Source: Hyphomicrobium sp.
Lineage (GTDB): Bacteria > Pseudomonadota > Alphaproteobacteria > Rhizobiales > Hyphomicrobiaceae
DNA: 64,000 bases
Assembly (NCBI GenBank): GCA_002928735.1
Contig: PERL01000004.1
Span: 186,001-250,000 of the forward strand
Direction: 5' to 3'
Below are positions 56,275 to 64,000 of this stretch, one piece after another (the first letter of the stretch is position 1; the number at the start of each line of letters is the position of its first letter). The translations under genes were made by a program, and so were the position numbers. The notes under the pieces are model-generated. The model made no database searches and was not told the origin of the DNA. It was given only the letters and a program-made list of their open reading frames with translations.

Positions 56275-56859
56275 TCAGCGCTCAATCGTGCCGGTTCTGC
56301 GGATCTTGCGCTGCAACAGCAGCACACCGTAAAGCAGCGCTTCCGCCGTCGGCGGGCAGCCGGGCACATAGACGTCCACGGGCACGATGCGATCACACCC
56401 GCGCACGACCGCATACGAGTAGTGATAATACCCGCCGCCGTTCGCGCACGATCCCATCGAGATCACATAGCGCGGCTCGGGCATCTGATCGTAAACCTTG
56501 CGGAGGGCCGGCGCCATCTTGTTGGTCAGCGTGCCGGCGACGATCATCACGTCCGATTGGCGGGGCGACGCGCGCGGCGCAAAACCGAACCGCTCCAGAT
56601 CGTAGCGCGGCATAGCGGCCTGCATCATTTCCACCGCACAGCATGCAAGCCCGAACGTCATCCACATGAGCGAGCCCGTGCGCGCCCAGTTGATGAGATC
56701 GTCCGTCGTGGTGACGAGGAAGCCCTTATCCGCCAGTTCGTTCGAAATCGCGGTGAAAGTGGGGTCGTCCGGCTTGATGATGCCGGGACCGCCGAGTCCT
56801 TCCTTGGCCGTCTCATACACCAGCCGCTCGCGATAGTCGGGCGGAACGATCAATCCCAT
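56275..56859 (-). CDS. nuoB: NADH dehydrogenase I subunit B
   Basis: 194 aa from the ATG at 56859, overlapping nuoA by 10 bp. The N2 cluster ligands are in [31 protein letters not shown] and [14 protein letters not shown]. It carries the terminal iron-sulfur centre that reduces quinone. Confidence 0.98.
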   Translation of the reverse strand: MGLIVPPDYRERLVYETAKEGLGGPGIIKPDDPTFTAISNELADKGFLVTTTDDLINWARTGSLMWMTFGLACCAVEMMQAAMPRYDLERFGFAPRASPRQSDVMIVAGTLTNKMAPALRKVYDQMPEPRYVISMGSCANGGGYYHYSYAVVRGCDRIVPVDVYVPGCPPTAEALLYGVLLLQRKIRRTGTIER

Positions 56860-57215
56860 TCGAGTGCTCCCTTGCGCCACTCGTAGATGAACCCAATGGT
56901 CAAGACGCCGAGGAACACCATCATCGACCAGAAGGCGTAAACGCCCACATCCTTGAGCACGACCGCCCAAGGAAACAGGAACGCCACTTCCAGATCGAAA
57001 ATGATGAACAGGATCGAGACGAGATAGAAGCGCACGTCGAACTTCATGCGCGCATCGTCGAAAGCGTTGAAGCCGCACTCGTAGGCGGACACCTTCTCCG
57101 GATCGGGATTCTTCACCGCGACCAGGAACGGCGCAATCATCAAGATGCCCATAAAGGCCAGCGACACGCCGAGAAAGACGGCGAGCGGCAGATAGTCGGT
57201 GAGCAGCAGATCCAC
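56850..57215 (-). CDS. nuoA: NADH dehydrogenase I subunit A
   Basis: 121 aa with a GTG start at 57215 backed by AGGAGAA 5-6 bp upstream. Three membrane helices; [20 protein letters not shown] is the ND3-loop signature containing the conserved Cys. First gene of the nuo cluster. Confidence 0.96.
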   Translation of the reverse strand: MDLLLTDYLPLAVFLGVSLAFMGILMIAPFLVAVKNPDPEKVSAYECGFNAFDDARMKFDVRFYLVSILFIIFDLEVAFLFPWAVVLKDVGVYAFWSMMVFLGVLTIGFIYEWRKGALEWD

Positions 57216-57407
57216 CGGGTTCTCCTGGGGTCACGCCGCAGTCCCGCGCGGCGCATCAATCCCAACCCTGTTAGCCCACACCCACCCCGGGCGCAACCAG
57301 ACCAAAAGCCGCCAAATACCCGAACATCGACGCCCCACCAGCGCGCAGCGACGCTCAAACGTGAGAGGTCAATTGAGAGGAGGCAAATCCGAGATCGAGT
57401 GGGCGGC

Positions 57408-57504
57408 ATCGGCCCGAAGGGCCCCGGCGCCAAGGGCGCCCGCCGCTAGCGGCGCCCCGCCGGAGCTTGCCCGAGCGCAGCGAGGATCAGCAAGCGTGAG
57501 GCAT
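57408..57504. repeat. Multi-hairpin element, copy 1 (tRNA-Asp distal)
   Basis: 97 bp, 110 bp apart from copy 2 and about 93% identical. Four stems in order: GGCCC-GAA-GGGCC; GGCGCC-AAG-GGCGCC; CGCCGC-TA-GCGGCG; and a long one closed by GCTTGC...GCAAGC. No T-run follows this copy. Confidence 0.85.
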
Positions 57505-57512
57505 GAATATGA

Positions 57513-57533
57513 GAAAAATCGGCCCGAAGGGCC
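57513..57533 (-). terminator. Terminator of tRNA-Asp formed by the end of hairpin element copy 2
   Basis: On the minus strand, GGCCC-TTC-GGGCC is followed by GATTTTT. It is the last hairpin of the element that starts right after tRNA-Asp. Confidence 0.7.
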
Positions 57534-57614
57534 CAGGCGCCAAGGGCGCTCGCCGCGAGCGGCGCCACGCCGGAGCTTGCCCGAGCGCAGCGAGGATCAG
57601 CAAGCGTGAGGCAT
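57518..57614. repeat. Multi-hairpin element, copy 2 (next to tRNA-Asp)
   Basis: 97 bp, ending 4 bp from the 3' end of tRNA-Asp. Same four stems as copy 1. With copy 1 it fills most of the 400-bp gap between tRNA-Asp and nuoA; the rest of that gap (57216-57407) should hold the nuoA promoter. Confidence 0.85.
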
Positions 57615-57618
57615 AAAA

Positions 57619-57695
57619 TGGCGCGAGAGACGGGACTTGAACCCGCGGCCTCCGCCGTGACAGGGCGGCGCTCTAACCAACTGAGCTACTCCCGC
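57619..57695 (-). tRNA. tRNA-Asp (anticodon GTC)
   Basis: 77 nt with encoded CCA. The acceptor GCGGGAG pairs with CTCTCGC, the D-arm is AGCTCAGTTGGTTAGAGC, the anticodon loop CTGTCAC reads GTC, and the T-loop GGTTCAAGTCC is canonical. Followed by hairpin element copy 2. Confidence 0.97.
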
Positions 57696-57744
57696 AAACC
57701 AAGCAGACGCGCAGGCAAACCACACCGCGCGTGTCACGGGCCGT

Positions 57745-57773
57745 TCACTACGGGTTCGCTTCCCTGAAGTCAA
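57745..57773 (-). promoter_or_regulatory. Promoter of tRNA-Asp
   Basis: On the minus strand, TTGACT (57773-57768) and TAGTGA (57750-57745) with a 17-bp spacer, about 50 bp before the tRNA 5' end. Confidence 0.6.
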
Positions 57774-57902
57774 GCGCGGTTCAAGGTTTTCCTGCCACAG
57801 AGCACGCCCCGCACGCTCCCTAAGGAGCTGCAGCCTGAACACCGCCGCTTAAGACCTCCACGGTAAAATCGGCAGCTGACGGCCGAGGGGTGGCGAAACG
57901 AC

Positions 57903-58982
57903 ATGCAGTCGAGTTCGGGGTTGTATATCAGCAAGCTGGACCACGTCCGCGCGTGCGCGGCGTTCCTGGTCTATTGCTGGCACGTCGTCCACACGCACGT
58001 CCCCTTCGAGACCATCCCCGCCTTCGCCCCCCTCTCCATGCTGGAAGAAGGCCACATCGGCGTCGCGCTGTTCATGACGCTGTCGGGCTACCTGTTCGCC
58101 AAGATCATCGACGGCCGCCCCATCGATCTCCCCCGCTTCTACCGCAACCGCGTCCTCCGCTTAGCCCCGCTCCTGACGGTCGTGCTGGCCTACTGGACGC
58201 TGCGGGGCGACATGAGCCTCGATAGCCTCCTCAAAGGCTTCGTGCTGCCGACGTGGCACAGCGGCGGCTGGTCGGTGGCCGTCGAACTGCACTTCTATGT
58301 GCTCTTCCCCGCCATCCTCTGGCTGCAACGCGGCCATCGCATCGGCGCGCTCCTCGCCCTCTTCATCGTGTCGATCCTGACCCGGTTTGCCATCTGGTCG
58401 ATCACCGGCCACGTGCAAGCCTTCAGCTATTGGACCATCGGCGGCTGCATCGACCTGTTCCTCGCCGGCATGCTCTGGCACGAACTGTCCAAGCGCGACA
58501 TCGTCCGCCGCCACGCCGGCTGGCTCTTCGCCGGCAGTCTAATCGCCCTCGTGGCCGCCTGGCACGCGTTCAACCTCGCCGGCGGCTTTTATGGCACCAC
58601 AAACAGCCCGCTCTGGATCATCTTACCCACGTTGCAGGGCCTAGCCTTCGGCGCCGTCATCGTCGGCTATGAAAACGCGCGCTTCCAACTTCCACGCGCA
58701 GCCGATCGCGCGCTGGCCAAAGTCGGCGAGGTCTCCTACTCGATCTATCTACTGCACTTCATTTTCTATCCGACGATTGTGAAGCAGCTCGCCAACGCCG
58801 GCATCGACATGGCGAGTTTCTCCATCGCCCTCGCCGTCGCGGCGCTGACCTTCCCGCTGATCGTCGCCATCGCGATGCTCTCGTACCGCTTCATCGAACA
58901 GCCGTTCTTGAAGCTGCGCGGCACCTACGACCGCAAGTCCATGCCAGCTCCGCGCAGCGACGCCATTACGTCCGCCGCATGA
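57903..58982 (+). CDS. Acyltransferase family 3 (OafA/YrhL-type) membrane protein
   Basis: 359 aa with about ten membrane helices. LDHVRACAAFLVYCWHVVHT carries the conserved His-containing start of the family; FMTLSGYLFAKIIDG, RNRVLRLAPL and VAVELHFYVLFP follow in the usual order. Such enzymes O-acylate cell-surface sugars. The acceptor is unknown and no polysaccharide genes lie nearby. The 3' end overlaps the convergent DUF1993 gene by 17 bp. Confidence 0.9.
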   Translation: MQSSSGLYISKLDHVRACAAFLVYCWHVVHTHVPFETIPAFAPLSMLEEGHIGVALFMTLSGYLFAKIIDGRPIDLPRFYRNRVLRLAPLLTVVLAYWTLRGDMSLDSLLKGFVLPTWHSGGWSVAVELHFYVLFPAILWLQRGHRIGALLALFIVSILTRFAIWSITGHVQAFSYWTIGGCIDLFLAGMLWHELSKRDIVRRHAGWLFAGSLIALVAAWHAFNLAGGFYGTTNSPLWIILPTLQGLAFGAVIVGYENARFQLPRAADRALAKVGEVSYSIYLLHFIFYPTIVKQLANAGIDMASFSIALAVAALTFPLIVAIAMLSYRFIEQPFLKLRGTYDRKSMPAPRSDAITSAA

Positions 58983-59472
58983 AGTCGCGCTTGCCGATTT
59001 CGAGCCCGTTGTGGCGCAGGATGCCGTAGGCCGTCGACGCGTGGAAATAGAAGTTGGGCAGCGCGAAGTGGAGCAAGTAATCCCGGCCCGTGAACGACAT
59101 CTCGTTCGGCCCCACCTTGATCGTGATCTGCCGCTCGTCCGACCCGTCCATCTGCTCCGGTTTCACGCTGCCCAGCAGCTCCAGCGTCCGCGCAATCCGC
59201 GCCTTCAAGTCGTCGAACGTCTTCTCACCGTCCGCCTCTGCCGGAACGTCCACATTCGCCAGCCGCTGCACGGAGAGCGCTGCAAACTTACAGCTCTCCT
59301 GCACCTGCCGCGTAAAGTTAAACATGTCCGGATAAAGCCGCGCCGTCAGCAGCGTCTCCGGCGCAATCTTCTTGGCGGCCGCATACGCCGCCGCCTTATC
59401 GATGATCCCATCGAGCGCGTGCAGGTGCTTTTGAAACGACGGAACGGCGATCTGATACATCGTGACGGACAT
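58966..59472 (-). CDS. DUF1993 family protein (DinB-like four-helix bundle)
   Basis: 168 aa from the ATG at 59472. Start MYQIAVPSFQKHLHALDGII, middle LYPDMFNFTRQVQESCKFAA and end LPNFYFHASTAYGILRHNGL are the DUF1993 pattern, including the conserved FHxxTAYxILRxxG. Function unknown; the DinB-like fold often binds metal. Free-standing gene. Confidence 0.88.
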   Translation of the reverse strand: MSVTMYQIAVPSFQKHLHALDGIIDKAAAYAAAKKIAPETLLTARLYPDMFNFTRQVQESCKFAALSVQRLANVDVPAEADGEKTFDDLKARIARTLELLGSVKPEQMDGSDERQITIKVGPNEMSFTGRDYLLHFALPNFYFHASTAYGILRHNGLEIGKRDFMRRT

Positions 59473-59568
59473 GCGGCTTCTCCGGTTATGGGTTACCCCG
59501 CACCTACCCCGAAGCGCCCCCGCCGCCAAGTGGCGACTTCGTGATGACGTGAGTTCCAAAGAGCAACT

Positions 59569-59662
59569 TCGGCCCAAAGGGCCGGGGAGCAACGCGACCC
59601 GCGGCAAGCCGCGCCCCTCGGAGCCGGCCCGAGCGCGGCGAGGAACAGCCGGCGTGAGAGAT
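59569..59662. repeat. Multi-hairpin element, copy 3 (next to tRNA-Val)
   Basis: 94 bp ending 4 bp from the 3' end of tRNA-Val. Stems: GGCCC-AAA-GGGCC; a degraded second stem; CGCGGC-AA-GCCGCG; and a long stem closed by GCCGGC...GCCGGC instead of the GCTTGC...GCAAGC of copies 1-2. Confidence 0.8.
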
Positions 59663-59666
59663 ATAA

Positions 59667-59741
<75 letters not shown>

Positions 59742-59814
59742 GGACTGACCGGTGTCGTGATAAGCCCGAAGGGCTATGGCAGGAAGGCCGCCCTATACAG
59801 CGGCCCTAGCAACT

Positions 59815-59911
59815 ACGGCCCGGAGGGCCCAGGCGGCAAGGCCGCCCGGCGCAAGCGCCGCCCCCGCGGAGCCGGCCCGAGCGCATCGCGCTCGGAACAG
59901 CCGGCGTGAGC
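59815..59911. repeat. Multi-hairpin element, copy 4 (next to HU)
   Basis: 97 bp ending 3 bp from the HU stop codon. Stems: GGCCC-GGA-GGGCC; GGCGGC-AAG-GCCGCC; CGGCGC-AA-GCGCCG; and GCCGGC...GCCGGC enclosing CCGAGCGC-ATC-GCGCTCGG. Every stem is kept though the bases differ from copy 1. Confidence 0.85.
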
Positions 59912-59914
59912 AAA

Positions 59915-60187
59915 TTAATTCAGAGCATCCTTCAGGCCCTTGGCGGGCGTGAACTTGGCTACCTTGGAAGCCGGGATCTTGATCGTGGCACCCGTCGACG
60001 GATTGCGGCCCTCGCGCTCCTTGCGCGCCGAAACCTTGAACGTGCCGAAATCGGGCAAGCGCACTTCCGAACCATCCTTCAACGCCGACTTGATGTGGCC
60101 GAGCACAGCATCGACGACAGCCGTGGCCTTATCCTTCGTCAACTCGCAATCACGCGAAACGGCGTCGATCAAATCTTTCTTGCTCAT
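59915..60187 (-). CDS. hup: DNA-binding protein HU
   Basis: 90 aa from the ATG at 60187 (AAGGA 8 bp upstream). SKKDLIDAVSRDCELTKDKA and the DNA-arm GRNPSTGATIKIPASKVAKF are the HU signatures. Nucleoid-associated protein. It follows lon as in other alphaproteobacteria (clpX-lon-hup), with a terminator between. Confidence 0.97.
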   Translation of the reverse strand: MSKKDLIDAVSRDCELTKDKATAVVDAVLGHIKSALKDGSEVRLPDFGTFKVSARKEREGRNPSTGATIKIPASKVAKFTPAKGLKDALN

Positions 60188-60403
60188 GGAGATGGTCCTT
60201 TGAGTGGGTGGATCGGAGATGGAATGAAAATGTTCTGCCGCGAATGGGCAAGGCGGAAGGATCGGACGACCGAACCGCTCTTTTTCGGGTGGCACAAAGC
60301 GCCCAAACCCTAAGAGCGTCAAGCGGAAAAACCGCCGCTTTTTGCCCCAAAATCGCCGGGATTAGGGGTTTTAGCGCACACGGAGCATCGTGAACACCTT
60401 GAT

Positions 60404-60437
60404 AAGAAAGACCCCGCAGCGTTGAGGCCGCGGGGTC
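60404..60437 (-). terminator. Rho-independent terminator of lon
   Basis: On the minus strand GACCCCGC...GCGGGGTC (8 bp, 12-nt loop) is followed by TTTCTT, about 25 bp after the lon stop. Confidence 0.8.
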
Positions 60438-60459
60438 CAGTAATCTTCCTTAAGGGCGT

Positions 60460-62886
60460 TCAGTGCGCCGTGATGCGCGACCCGTCCTTGGCCGTGCCAT
60501 CGACTTCGGCCGCCGCTTCCGCTGCGGCGTCGTCCCAAGTGATGGCCTCCGGCACACGCACGAGCGCCGCCTTCAAGACGTCCTCCATGCGAGCAACAGG
60601 CACGATCTCCAGCTTCTTCTTCACCTCTTCGGGGATGTCCGCCAAATCCTTGACGTTCTCCTCGGGGATGCAAACCGTCTTGATGCCGCCGCGCAGCGCC
60701 GCCAGCAACTTCTCTTTCAATCCGCCGATCGGCAGCACGCGGCCACGCAGCGTGATCTCGCCCGTCATCGCCACGTCCTTGCGGACAGGGATGCCGGTGA
60801 GCACGGAGATGATCGCGGTGCCCATTGCCACGCCGGCCGAGGGACCATCCTTGGGCGTCGCGCCTTCCGGCACGTGCACGTGAATGTCCTTCTTCTCGAA
60901 CAGCGACGGCCGGATGCCGAAGTCGACCGACCGCGAGCGCACGTAGGCGTTCGCCGCCGAAATCGATTCCTTCATCACGTCGCGCAGGTTGCCCGTTACC
61001 GTCATCTTGCCCTTACCGGGCATCATGACGCCTTCGATGGTCAGCAACTCGCCGCCGACTTCCGTCCAGGCAAGACCGGTCACGATCCCGATCTGGTCTT
61101 CGAGTTCCGCCTCGCCATAGCGATACTTCGGAACACCGAGGTAGTCCTTCACGTTCTCGGCCGTGACGTGCACCGTCTTCTTGTCGCTGGTGAGGATTTC
61201 CTTCACCGCCTTGCGCGCCAGCTTGGCCATCTCGCGTTCCAGCGAGCGGACGCCGGCTTCCCGCGTATAGCGGCGAATGACTTCCATGATCGCGGCATCG
61301 TCGACGGACCACTCGCCCGCCTCCAGACCGTGCGAGCTCGCCTGTTCGGCCAGCAAGTGCCGCTTGGCGATCTCGACCTTCTCGTCTTCCGTGTAACCGG
61401 CCAGACGGATGATCTCCATGCGGTCCAAGAGGGCCGGCGGAATATTGAGCGTGTTCGCGGTCGTCACGAACATCACGCCCGACAGGTCATAGTCGACCTC
61501 GAGGTAATGGTCGTTGAACGACGAGTTCTGCTCCGGATCGAGCACTTCGAGCAAGGCTGCCGCCGGATCGCCGCGGAAGTCCTGACCCATCTTGTCGATC
61601 TCATCGAGCAGGAAGAGCGGGTTGGTCCGCTTCGCCTTCTTCATCGACTGGATGACTTTGCCGGGCATCGAGCCAATGTAGGTGCGGCGGTGACCCCGGA
61701 TTTCCGCTTCATCCCGCACGCCGCCCAGCGACATGCGAACGAATTCGCGGCCCGTCGCGTTCGCGATCGACTTGCCAAGCGAGGTCTTACCCACGCCGGG
61801 AGGCCCGACGAGGCACAAGATCGGCCCCTTCAGCTTGTTCGTACGCGCCTGCACGGCGAGGTACTCCAGGATGCGCTCCTTGACCTTCTCCAGGCCATAG
61901 TGCTCCGCGTCGAGAACCTGCTGGGCCTCGTCGAGATCCTTTTTCACCTTGCCTTTGACGCCCCACGGGATCGACAAGAGCCAATCGAGGTAGTTGCGCA
62001 CCACCGTCGCTTCCGCCGACATCGGGCTCATCTGCTTGAGCTTCTTCAGCTCAGCCAGCGCCTTGTCCTTGGCTTCCTTCGACAGCTTTGTGTTCTCGAT
62101 CTTCTCTTCGAACTCGGAGATGTCATCGCGCTCGTCGTTATCGCCGAGTTCCTTCTGAATGGCCTTCATCTGCTCATTCAAATAGTACTCGCGCTGCGTC
62201 TTCTCCATCTGCCGCTTGACGCGCGAACGGATCCGCTTCTCGACCTGGAGAACGGAGATCTCGCTCTCCATGAGCGTGTAGACTTTTTCCAGACGCTCCG
62301 AGATCGTCGTCGTCTCGAGGATGTCCTGCTTGTCGGCAATCTTGATCGCCAGATGCGAGGCGATCGTGTCGGCAAGCTTCGAATAGTCCTCGATCTGCGC
62401 GACGGTGCCCAGCACCTCCGGCGAAATCTTCTTGTTGAGCTTCACATAGCTCTCGAACTGCGACACGGCCGAGCGGGCGAGCGCCTCGATCTCGTCCTTC
62501 GCGCCCTCGACCTCGGGAATCTTCTCGACTTCCGCTTCGAAGAAATCCGGGTTGTCGGTGTAGCGCACGATCTTCGCGCGCGCGACGCCTTCGACCAGAA
62601 CCTTCACCGTCCCGTCCGGCAACTTGAGAAGCTGCAGCACGGACGCGAGCGTCCCCGTCTCGTAGATGGCATCGGTGGCCGGATCGTCGTCACCGGCATT
62701 CTTCTGCGCGGCAAGCAGAATGTGCTTGTCGGCATTCATGACCTCGCCGAGCGCGTTGATCGACTTCTCGCGGCCGACGAACAACGGCACGATCATGTAC
62801 GGAAACACGACGATGTCGCGCAGAGGGAGGACCGGATAAAGCGTCTTGCCCCCTGCCTTCTCGCGTGCCGTCTTTTCTTCGCTCAT
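60460..62886 (-). CDS. lon: ATP-dependent protease Lon
   Basis: 808 aa from the ATG at 62886 ([20 protein letters not shown]). N-domain [20 protein letters not shown]; Walker [16 protein letters not shown]; Walker [15 protein letters not shown]; the catalytic Ser is in [15 protein letters not shown] and the Lys in [17 protein letters not shown]. Cytosolic quality-control protease. A TATACT -10-like hexamer lies at 62914-62919 upstream (minus) without a clear -35. Confidence 0.98.
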   Translation of the reverse strand: MSEEKTAREKAGGKTLYPVLPLRDIVVFPYMIVPLFVGREKSINALGEVMNADKHILLAAQKNAGDDDPATDAIYETGTLASVLQLLKLPDGTVKVLVEGVARAKIVRYTDNPDFFEAEVEKIPEVEGAKDEIEALARSAVSQFESYVKLNKKISPEVLGTVAQIEDYSKLADTIASHLAIKIADKQDILETTTISERLEKVYTLMESEISVLQVEKRIRSRVKRQMEKTQREYYLNEQMKAIQKELGDNDERDDISEFEEKIENTKLSKEAKDKALAELKKLKQMSPMSAEATVVRNYLDWLLSIPWGVKGKVKKDLDEAQQVLDAEHYGLEKVKERILEYLAVQARTNKLKGPILCLVGPPGVGKTSLGKSIANATGREFVRMSLGGVRDEAEIRGHRRTYIGSMPGKVIQSMKKAKRTNPLFLLDEIDKMGQDFRGDPAAALLEVLDPEQNSSFNDHYLEVDYDLSGVMFVTTANTLNIPPALLDRMEIIRLAGYTEDEKVEIAKRHLLAEQASSHGLEAGEWSVDDAAIMEVIRRYTREAGVRSLEREMAKLARKAVKEILTSDKKTVHVTAENVKDYLGVPKYRYGEAELEDQIGIVTGLAWTEVGGELLTIEGVMMPGKGKMTVTGNLRDVMKESISAANAYVRSRSVDFGIRPSLFEKKDIHVHVPEGATPKDGPSAGVAMGTAIISVLTGIPVRKDVAMTGEITLRGRVLPIGGLKEKLLAALRGGIKTVCIPEENVKDLADIPEEVKKKLEIVPVARMEDVLKAALVRVPEAITWDDAAAEAAAEVDGTAKDGSRITAH

Positions 62887-63215
62887 GGCTGTACCTTTGA
62901 CTGGAAGAAACCGAGTATAGCCTCGTTTTCCTCGCATGGCTGGTGCTCTGGAAGCTTAATAGTCCGAAGGCTTGTCCCCAATGAGGCGGAGTGCCTCCGA
63001 CCGGTCCAGAGCGGGTAACTGCCGCGCCTACACCGCCAGCCCGTCCCAGATCGAGACCAAACCGTCGAGTCGGACGCGAGCCCGGAGTGAACATTTGGGG
63101 ATCGCGGCGCCAGGATCAAGGAGCGACACCGCTCGCGCCCCTCTTATGCACCGCTGCATGCAAAAACGTCGCCAGGGTCCGCAAGCGCGTGGCGGCGGAC
63201 CCTGCCGGCAAAGCC
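62887..63215. other. Intergenic region between clpX and lon
   Basis: 330 bp holding the clpX terminator (63162-63204) and, closer to lon, its promoter region. Open frames here lack support. Confidence 0.6.
63162..63204 (-). terminator. Rho-independent terminator of clpX
   Basis: On the minus strand CAGGGTCCGC pairs with GCGGACCCTG (10 bp, 12-nt loop), followed by GCGACG and TTTTT. The T-run is displaced by six bases, so efficiency is uncertain. Confidence 0.65.

Positions 63216-64000
<785 letters not shown>

Noticed and set aside
57408-57614. The two 97-bp direct repeats as a CRISPR array
   Set aside because: Only two units, 13-bp gap, no spacers of constant size and no cas genes; the units fold into several hairpins.
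59755-59780. AGCCC-GAA-GGGCT hairpin as a terminator upstream of tRNA-Val
   Set aside because: Five base pairs and no T-run; it resembles one hairpin of the multi-hairpin element, but the other stems are absent.
60463-63018. 851-codon plus-strand open frame opposite lon
   Set aside because: It is exactly antisense to lon, full of Arg/His/Leu runs, with no family signal; high GC removes stop codons from this frame.

Overview
The window is about 64 kb of GC-rich DNA that reads as a chromosomal core region of an alphaproteobacterium, most likely of the order Hyphomicrobiales (Hyphomicrobium-like). The grounds are gene order and family details: rpsB-tsf-pyrH-frr-uppS-cdsA-dxr-rseP-bamA-lpxD-fabZ-lpxA-lpxI-lpxB, nuoA-N followed by birA-rnj-mce-DUF1467-proS-lolC-lolD-dnaE, LpxI instead of LpxH, C-terminally extended RpsB and NuoE, and a full CtrA-type box TTAA-N7-TTAAC. 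The genus is an inference. No transposase, integrase, phage gene, CRISPR array or plasmid function was found.

Layout. 1-9036: a truncated dksA with a histone H1-like tail; a CtrA-type box; a tight plus-strand group (MoxR ATPase, Cys-rich unknown, GFA-domain protein, KamA/EpmB-like radical SAM enzyme); an orphan molybdopterin oxidoreductase; a secreted unknown divergent from a TolB-like/TPR membrane protein. 9115-24657: the minus-strand envelope, isoprenoid and translation block. 24861-32324: dnaE, lolD, lolC and an archaeal/eukaryotic-type proS. 32625-34061: a Clp_N plus DUF4332 protein of unusual architecture. 34370-38592: secreted unknown, DUF1467, mce, rnj, birA. 38596-57215: a complete complex I set, nuoA to nuoN, interspersed with small membrane-protein genes and soluble genes and broken by an oppositely oriented gene and a strong terminator. 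57216-64000: tRNA-Asp, an acyltransferase, a DUF1993 protein, tRNA-Val, HU, lon and truncated clpX.

How the genes work together. LpxA/D/I/B make the lipid A precursor, FabZ supplies hydroxyacyl-ACP chemistry, CdsA makes CDP-diacylglycerol, UppS and Dxr serve isoprenoid lipid carriers, BamA, RseP and LolCD serve outer-membrane biogenesis, and RpsB, Tsf, Frr and ProS serve translation. NuoA-N form the proton-pumping NADH dehydrogenase. ClpX, Lon and HU form the usual proteolysis/nucleoid cluster.

Items most worth a second look: (1) a family of four-hairpin elements, four copies between 57408 and 59911, lying just 3' of tRNA-Asp, tRNA-Val and HU, whose copies differ by compensatory base changes; (2) five small membrane proteins inside the nuo cluster, two of them too short for normal gene calling; (3) the Clp_N-DUF4332 protein; (4) LpxI with a decayed internal duplication of its C-terminal domain; (5) archaeal-type ProRS at the normal alphaproteobacterial proS locus; (6) the CtrA-type box between dksA and moxR.
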